Assembly: GCA_964019135.1 (NCBI GenBank)
Contig: OZ025258.1
Span: 34,603,202-34,667,201 of the forward strand
Reading direction: 5' to 3'
Source of the DNA: Arenicola marina
Taxonomy: Eukaryota; Annelida; Polychaeta; Arenicolidae
DNA: 64,000 bases
Numbering within the stretch: the first letter of the stretch is position 1; each line of letters starts with the position of its first letter. This document shows positions 57,020 through 64,000 of the stretch, piece by piece. A program made the translations under genes and the position numbers. The notes beneath the pieces are model-generated. The model did not search any database, was not told the origin of the DNA, and saw only the letters and a program-made list of their open reading frames with translations.

Positions 57020-57435
57020 CCATCCACCCTTGGGGAGGGCAGGGGTAGAGAGGAGGGGGGAGGGGGCGGTGAGGGCCGTAGGTCGAGACCCAGTGACCGC
57101 CGTAGTTGACGAGCATAGCGAGCATGCCTCTCAGGGGGGGGAGGAGCAGGGAGGAGGGGGCAATAGGTGAACTGGCTACACTCGGTGACCCATTTAAGCC
57201 ATGGGGCGTGGGGGGCGAAGGCGCGTGAGTTGGGCTGGAGAAAACCGTCCTTGAGGATTGATTGTTATACATGTATGTATATGGAGGTTGATTAGGGGGG
57301 GCGTATGGAGGACATATGAGGACGGACCATAGGATGGGGTAAAGTGCTTGGGGTGGGGGGGGGGGGAGGGAGGGGGAGGGGCATGGAGGCGGGCGTGAAA
57401 ATGGCGCTTCGGTGGGGTAGGGGTAGGGGGGGGGG
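57020..57435. repeat. G-rich low-complexity island
   Basis: GGAGGGGG-type sequence with long G runs near 57355-57367 and 57427-57437. Confidence 0.75.
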
Positions 57436-57436
57436 G

Positions 57437-57512
57437 GCAGTGCTTGCCCCCGGCATTGCTTGCCCCCGGCATTGCTTGCCCCGGCAGTGCTTGTTCCCTG
57501 CAGTGCTTGCCT
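57437..57512. repeat. ~17-18-bp minisatellite, about 4-5 units
   Basis: The unit is AGTGCTTGCCCCCGGCAT with small length variation. Confidence 0.85.
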
Positions 57513-57721
57513 CTCCCAGCCTGCAGATCATCACCATTCAACAGGGACCCAAGTGAAACGTTGGCATTTTAGGTCGCTTATCTTTGCACATGTCGGCTAA
57601 GTTGTGCCAAGAAACCTCTCGCGATAACGTCTCGATGTAGTTGGATGATACTTACCCCCGATATAGGTGTCCGAAATCGTATTCAGGCACAGGTATAGGG
57701 CCCCTGAGGGGGGGGGGGGGG

Positions 57722-57910
57722 TAGCCATGTCGCGTGTCGATTTTAAGAAAAGGTCGATGTCGTGTGTCGATTTTAAGAAAATGTCCATGTCGCGTGTCGA
57801 TTTTAAGAAAAGTTTCATGTCGCGTGTCGCTAAGTCTTATGTCGCATGTCGATTCTAAGACAACCCCAATGTCGCGTTGTCGATTTTAAAAATCGCCGTG
57901 TCGCCGTGTC
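57722..57910. repeat. 30-bp minisatellite, about 3-5 units
   Basis: The unit is ATGTCGCGTGTCGATTTTAA then GAAAANGTCC. It is open as a 10-residue repeat (MSRVDFKKXX). It follows a G run at 57709-57722 and decays rightward. Confidence 0.85.
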
Positions 57911-58079
57911 GAAAAAGCCCCTAAGGGGCCCTAGGTATGGGCTGATCTCTCCGGAGACTGATGCAGATACGACCCCCCCTCCCCCAGCGCCCCGTAACCA
58001 CCTCTGTACCCATTCAACACCCTTCTTCCCTTCGGCAATAATGTTATCGCCGTGACCCGTTCAGCCCCATTTAGGCTTT

Positions 58080-58425
58080 AAGTACCCTTTACTTCAGTAC
58101 CCATTATTCTTCAGTACTCTTTACTTCAGTACCCATTACCCTGCAGTACCTTTGCCCATTCAGTCTGTACCCTTGACTTCTTCATTACGCTTTAACCCTT
58201 CAGTCAGTATCCTTTACCCCTTCAGTACCTTTACCTCTTCAGTATCTTTTACCCCTTCAGTACCCTTTACCCCTTTAGTAACCTTTACCCCTTCAGTACC
58301 TTTACCCCTTCAGTACCCGATGCCCCTTCAATACCCTTTACCCCTCTCAGTACCCTTTACCCTTTCAGTACCCTTTATCTCTTCAGTCAGTACCCTTTAC
58401 CCCTTCATTACCCGATCCCCCTTCT
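58080..58425. repeat. ~17-18-bp minisatellite (CTTCAGTACCCTTTACCC)
   Basis: About 20 variable-length units of this motif. Confidence 0.92.
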
Positions 58426-58429
58426 ATTC

Positions 58430-58775
58430 TATAACGCGGTCTAGGCCATATATGTCGCAAAAACATACGCAAAACATGATGACCTGTGATGGCATGTAGT
58501 GATGGAGAGTGGAGGGGGAGCGGGGAGGGGGGCGGGGGGCGTGAGGGGTACGGAAGGACTAGGTCGAAAGGGCTGGGGCCTAAGGCGAGCCGTTCGGAGG
58601 CGACAGGCCCAGATTGCCAGCGTGAAGAAGTGAGACTTGTATGGATGGCGGTCTGGGTGCGGCCTGCCTGCTGCCGAGGTGTAGTTGAAGATCTCTCACC
58701 CACCCTTCCGCTGAGAGTAGCCCCCCACTCCAGCCCCGCCCTCTTACCTCATTACTGCATGTATTACTACTGCAT
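58430..58775. other. No gene seen; short G-rich patch
   Basis: G-rich at 58505-58555. The rest is unremarkable. Confidence 0.45.
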
Positions 58776-58779
58776 GTCG

Positions 58780-59235
58780 CTACATATAATTACGCAGTTA
58801 CATATAGCTACATATAGTTACACATATCCATGCATAACTACATATAGCTACACATAGCTATACATAGCAACATATAGCTACATACAGCTGCGTAGCTACA
58901 CAGCTATACATAACTACACATAGCTACATATAGCTACACATAGCTACATATAGCTACACATAACTACCTCTATCTACATATAGCTACAAATAGCTACACA
59001 TAGTTGCACATAGCTAAATATAGCTACACATAGCAACACATAGCAACACATAGCTACACAGCTATACATAGTTACATATAGCTACACATAGCTACCTATA
59101 TCTACATTTAGCTACATATAGCTACGCATAGCTACACCTAGCTGCTCATAGCTACACGTAGATACACATGGCTACACACAGTCATACATAGCTAACGCAT
59201 AACCAAACACAACCAAACACAGCCCTACATAGCCA
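58780..59235. repeat. 10-bp satellite (AGCTACACAT)n
   Basis: About 45 degenerate 10-bp units alternating AGCTACATAT and AGCTACACAT. AGCT and ATAT palindromes recur every turn. Confidence 0.93.
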
Positions 59236-59239
59236 CATC

Positions 59240-60110
59240 ATTATGTATATGTATATACGTAAAGACGTTTTTACAATATCCCCCATATTCAGTCCGCTAA
59301 ACGGGCCACGGGGTAAGAACCGGGCATGGAAGGTAAATCGCCGACGGCGCATCTGAATAGCACGCCTCCTTACTCCACTACCCTACACCACGGTACCCAC
59401 CCCCACCGACCGCAACCCCCCGGGCTCAAACCACACCCCATTGCACCATACTGTACCCAAAAAGGCTGTGGCCCACCAGGCACCCTACCCCACCCCACCA
59501 CACCCTAATTTGCCCAAAGCAGCTTGGCGCTCCCCTCTACCCCCCCCCCCTTCCCCGCCCGTCCAACCTACAAACCCGTCATCCCACCCCCTGGCTACTC
59601 CCCCCGCTACCCCCAATATGTCTCCTGTAGAGGTCTAGCAGATATGGCGAACCAGGCATGCGTGGCGAACCGTATTTGCCCCTAGCGGTTGTCGACTAGC
59701 TCGCTCCATACCGCCAGCCCGTTTAGCTGACGTAAGCGATCCCCCATCAATAGTTTGACCCCTTGACCACGAGTCTCTCTCTCTCTACCGGTACCACGAC
59801 CCATGACGGCCGTTCAATGAGCATTCCTTCATGGACCAGAAGTTCATAACGTGTACACCCCCCTGTAACCTGTATCGCCGTATGAACCCCCGCTCACACA
59901 CCAGAGCTTTACTGCAGCGTAACACGAACTCCTTCATCGTGCAGGGTTTGTTCCTTTTATAAATCAAATTAATTGAATTAATAAATCAAGAAATGTACTG
60001 TTGTTCACAGAAAACAATGATATTACTGCCGTGATAATAGTGTGTGTGTGTTAATTTTTAGGCACCATAAGATGTCGGTGCCAGTTATGCAATATGCCGC
60101 TACACAAAAC
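59240..60110. other. No gene seen; C-rich patch 59340-59620
   Basis: CCCACCCC-type sequence at 59390-59610, ordinary sequence otherwise. Confidence 0.5.
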
Positions 60111-60114
60111 CCTT

Positions 60115-60190
60115 TTTTCCCCCACCCCCGCCCCACCCACCCATGCCGCGTTAATTCTTCCTCCTCCCCCCCCCTCCCCCCCCCCCCCGC
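60115..60190. repeat. C-rich homopolymer patch
   Basis: CCCCTCCCCCCCCCCC-type tract centred at 60175. Confidence 0.8.
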
Positions 60191-60194
60191 TCCG

Positions 60195-62975
60195 ACCCAC
60201 ACGTCAAGGTCCTTCCACCACAAGAGTTTTAACCGAGCGAAGTCCACCCGGGGAGCGGTTCTTTATTTGCTTATTCTTTCGCCCGTCGATGCTCTTAAAA
60301 TGGCGGCGAGTTAAGTTCGCCGTCTCGTGCACCTGCCGCGAGGCAGGCATAGTGTCGTGCTTTATATAAGTATATATATATATATGTGTGTGCCTGATGT
60401 CCGTTCTAGTTCAAGGGCTTGTTCCGCCGGGATTCGTAGCCATTCTTATCCCTATGGCGTGGTTCAGGGCGCACTCAAGTGTGTCGACAACTGTTCGCCC
60501 CGGAGAATAGTTTTAATGTTGTCTCCGGCACGCTGAGCCACGATGACAGCGCACGCGGAGGCCCCGCATCCTAGAGGTAGGACTCGAGGAGTGGTCGGGT
60601 GGTGGGGGGTACCAGGAGGGTAGGGGAGGAGCCGTGGATGAGGGCGGAGGGGGAGGGAGGGGGTTTGTAGGGGGTTACATAAACCGAATGAGGCGACATT
60701 CAGTATGAAAGTGTTTGCCCGTCGGCGATAAATGCTCCCATTCTTATTCTTACGGCCACTCCTTATGCAGTTAAATTTGACGAAGTATTGGAAACACGTA
60801 TATATATATATACATATAAAAGAAACTTTTAGAACGACACACCGTCTCTTTCACTGGGACGGCCGGTTACAACCGTGTGTACGTAGATTTAGTCGCAATG
60901 TAAATCTACGGGGTGTATGTAGGTGTGTAGCGGGCGTCAATGCAATCAGAGCCGCTTAGAGGCCGGTAGTAAAAGGTGGACACTCCGGCAAGGTGTGCTG
61001 TCTTGTGGTCTGATCCACACCCCAAGACATACGGCTTATCCACGACACCGCCGCCCCTCCCCCCACCCACCCACAATCCACATGGTGTTCTTACTGTAGT
61101 CTGCTCATAATAACAATTGGACGTTTTTTTCAGGGAGGATTAGAAATGTAACCTATGTCTATGTCAATAAACGCAAATTAGGGCGTTCTTATATAATGAG
61201 ATGATCGCATATGGCAGGATGCGTATGGTCTCCACTCGTGGTGTCCATAAGGTGTTTGCCGTTATGAACCATTCGTAATTTTTATGCCATGACATGTCAG
61301 TTGTATTAGTGTATAAGGGTAAGTTTTGGCGACACAGTTATCCTTGAGCATGATGCCATATGTCGGCACCGATCAAACGATTGACCATATCTAACTGTTA
61401 CCTATTCAGCCTGTGTATTTGCCGCAACCATCAACACCCTTTATGACTGTTTTTCAAAGGCATCTTACATCCACACTTCAACCGCTTATTACCATCGGAG
61501 TTACACTTGTCATCCGTTGAGCCACAAACAGGAAATACATTCAGGGACATGCTATGGAACGCCATTGATAAGTAAAGTGACTAGACGACTTTGGGTAGCT
61601 CTACCCGTGATCGGATTGACCGATAAATATTGTAGCCGAATGCAACTAATATGTAGCAAGTTGGTACCATTCAAGTTATTGCAAAGATATTCTTTGCTAA
61701 GCGTGTTTCCATTTCCTGTGACGATAATTACTACGTCTTGGTATAACTCAATGGCTAAGCACTTAGAGATCTTTCGCTAGGACTCAGGGGACATTGAGTG
61801 TTCCTTCAATGACATTGAACAATATCAAAGCGGCATTCAAGTCTAATCGACAAATGATATCATGTCACTGAGAACCTTGCAACAAGACAGGAGACGCCTG
61901 ACACGTGCTCCCTTTTATCGCCCATGCTATGAAGGAGGTATGTCGCAGTAGCTCTTTTGTTCCGTGAGTTTTTGCCTTTGACGTCATCATAGCTTTTTGG
62001 GCAATACCCTCAAAGGTGAAGATAGTGATCAAGCCTCCATAAACCAACCATGGTTGGTGGGTGGGAGAAAGATATATACATGTATGGGTGGACGGGGGAG
62101 GGGGGGCTAAGGTGCAACTCGGACATTATGGCTTGAGCCCCCTACTATGAATGAAAGTTGTTGTAAGTTGGTTGACAAGGCGGGCAATAGACGTCCCGTC
62201 GGTTTAGGGTCAAAAACCATATTTATTACCTTTGAATCCGAGTGCGACGTACATGACAGCCTATTACCACGTAGTTGTCAGAGAGCCAGTCCGATATTGG
62301 CGAACAGACGCGACAGTGACAAACTGGCATGTCATCCGGGGTGGGTCAGGGGCTTGACACCCCACGGCAAACATGTCATTATTACACATGAGAAACCACC
62401 ACGTGGATGTCCTGTGTAGTACGATAGGTGGCGCTGACTGCAGGGAGGCCACAGACGGCATGTGGGGCTCAAAGGTCACGCATCGAATAAGGCGCTGTGA
62501 CAGCCTTCTATCAGCCAAAACTTGTTCATTTCTGATTGACGAGGGCTGGCGTAAAAATGACGTCGGTTAGATAAAACAAGCGCCAGAGCCACACACGGTT
62601 ATATCTTATAACAACTGTTTTTGTAAGTTTACACGTTAGCTCACCTCAGTAATAAAAGAAGACCCATGACCGTGTGTCTGTATATGTGGTAAAATTCCCC
62701 CTTTTTAAATCTCATATTTGCCTTATAGCTTATATATGACAATAGGATAATCGCACCTATCTTCGCCACACAAGGCGTGCAGCCAGTTTATTTGGTGTAC
62801 TTGATAGTTGTCAATGAAGGTTCTCTGCGAGTTTACTTTTCTCAAAGCGGAGACCTCGCCAAAAAGCCTCTTGAGATATGTGTGTGCGGCCGCCGACATC
62901 CAAATGTCCCCGAGTGGCGGAAAAAAGGTTTTTTTTTGTGCGTGGTCACCCAGGCGTGGTGAGTGTAGCAAACTG
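60195..62975. other. No recognisable gene; short AT and G-rich repeats
   Basis: Contains TATATATATATATG at about 60370 and 60803, and G-rich sequence at 60595-60680. Open frames up to about 90 codons carry no recognisable motif. Confidence 0.5.
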
Positions 62976-63100
62976 TTTGTGTGTGTGGGGCCTCTATCTA
63001 CTCCCCTCACCCAGAGAGCGGAATAATGATATGTTTGCTTATTATCGGCAACCGCAGACTGGCGGGCTTGTCTGTCTGGCGTGTTTGCCTTCGCTCATCC

Positions 63101-63315
63101 CTTCCTCAACGGCTGTGTGAAGACTTCCATAAAGCCTTCGAATCCGTGGGTGCAGTTAAACACATCGATCTCACGAACCATATTCCATGGCTAACATTAG
63201 CTGAGTGGCAGTGGAATAGAGCCTGCTAGGCTACGAGAGGCGGTCGGAGTGAAGTAACATTCGATCCAGTCCAAGAGAGAGCATTTGATTTAGTAGATCG
63301 CCTCAGAATAGTTCT
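63101..63315 (+). pseudogene. Reverse-transcriptase-like fragment with two KAF(E/D) motifs 147 bp apart
   Basis: The frame reads LCEDFHKAFESVGAVKHIDL with the Ala codon at 63134. After a single in-frame TAG (63227-63229) it reads TFDPVQERAFDLVDRLRIVL with the Ala codon at 63281. Both resemble the D-F-x-K-A-F-D-x-V-D block of non-LTR reverse transcriptases, which normally occurs once. They are in the same frame exactly 49 codons apart. No YADD block is seen nearby. Confidence 0.4.
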
Positions 63316-63319
63316 CTAG

Positions 63320-64000
63320 TCGCTTGGGCCAGCAAAGCCTTATTTATTGCTCCATCATAGCGTAACATACGTATACAAGCTAGTGCTCTATTTGACTCAT
63401 TAACTCCCTTGATACTCAGACTTAGGCTTAGTTGTAACAGGTCAAGAGGTCGCGGATTACTGTCGGCCTTTGTGTGCTTATAACTGGTCTAAACACCAAT
63501 ATATTTAATTTCTTTGCATAAACAGAAAGGAACATCCTTTCGTGTTGACAACTAGAGGGCATAAATTGATCACCGACTGACAAACACTATCCATAGACAA
63601 AAATCTGAGGAGGCCAAACGATTTGATAGTTGTTCTCAAAAGAAAAATGTTGCTGACACCGAATGTCTTGAAAATCGCAGTGGACATAAGTGATTAAGAC
63701 CGCTATAACATCGACGCGGAATCAAAAACGAAATTCACGCTAGGCATTCAACTCTAATATAAATTACATGCAACTTGCGCTGTAGGTCCCATACTAGAAT
63801 CACATCCACTTACCCCCAGCGGAACCCGGCAGCTATCAATCCAAGCAGAACGAAATGAACAACTTCCGCGATAGCAATTAGTTCACCGATGTATGAACCC
63901 ACAGCATGGAAGGAAGTCATGCGTCGTGGTTACTGCCTGGTGGTCGGCCCTGGTGCCCCCGGCGGTACGGACAGATAATTAGTCAGATTTGCCATACCAA
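63320..64000. other. No recognisable feature
   Basis: Ordinary sequence to the end of the window. Confidence 0.5.

Overview
The window looks like nuclear DNA from an animal, most likely a marine invertebrate, though I cannot place the species or phylum. The reasons are: a predicted gene with GT-AG splice sites; 3' ends of non-LTR retrotransposons; tRNA-derived SINE-like sequences; non-autonomous DNA transposons with hAT and PIF/Harbinger hallmarks; degenerate TTAGGG-type repeats; and very many minisatellites. There is no operon structure and no sign of bacterial genes. Nearly all long open frames lie in tandem repeats, whose units happen to lack stop codons, and should not be read as proteins.

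Only one gene model is reasonably supported: a two-exon, minus-strand gene at 3872-4875. It predicts a 220-residue protein with an N-terminal hydrophobic signal-like segment. Its splice phase matches exactly and its polyadenylation hexamer overlaps the stop codon. I do not recognise the family with confidence.

Layout. 1-5.7 kb: an intact PIF/Harbinger MITE (315-734), G/C homopolymers, the gene, and a 5'-truncated non-LTR element (about 5060-5705). 5.7-19.6 kb: mostly unannotatable sequence with SINE-like tRNA remnants, poly-G tracts, a long polypurine block and two TATA-type promoter candidates. 19.6-26.3 kb: a 42-bp array, a 33-bp array, an inverted repeat enclosing two small MITEs, and an 18-bp array next to telomere-like DNA. 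27.6-31.5 kb: a hAT MITE with a perfect 8-bp target duplication, copy A of a roughly 500-bp dispersed repeat, a SINE, a LINE tail and a 39-bp array. 32.9-39.7 kb: about 6.8 kb of satellite, made of some 43 units of 42 bp directly abutting some 124 units of 40 bp. 40.6-45 kb: copy B of the dispersed repeat, a 37-bp array, a LINE 3' end, a C-rich array and a 22-bp array. 45-64 kb: alternating G-rich and C-rich islands, further minisatellites, and scattered short pieces resembling retrotransposon endonuclease and reverse-transcriptase motifs.

Tandem arrays make up very roughly a fifth of the window. The most unusual observation is that endonuclease-type (GDFN) and reverse-transcriptase-type (KAFD) motifs recur as isolated fragments. 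Three times they occur as same-frame pairs 138 or 147 bp apart. No combined pathway or gene system can be claimed from this window.
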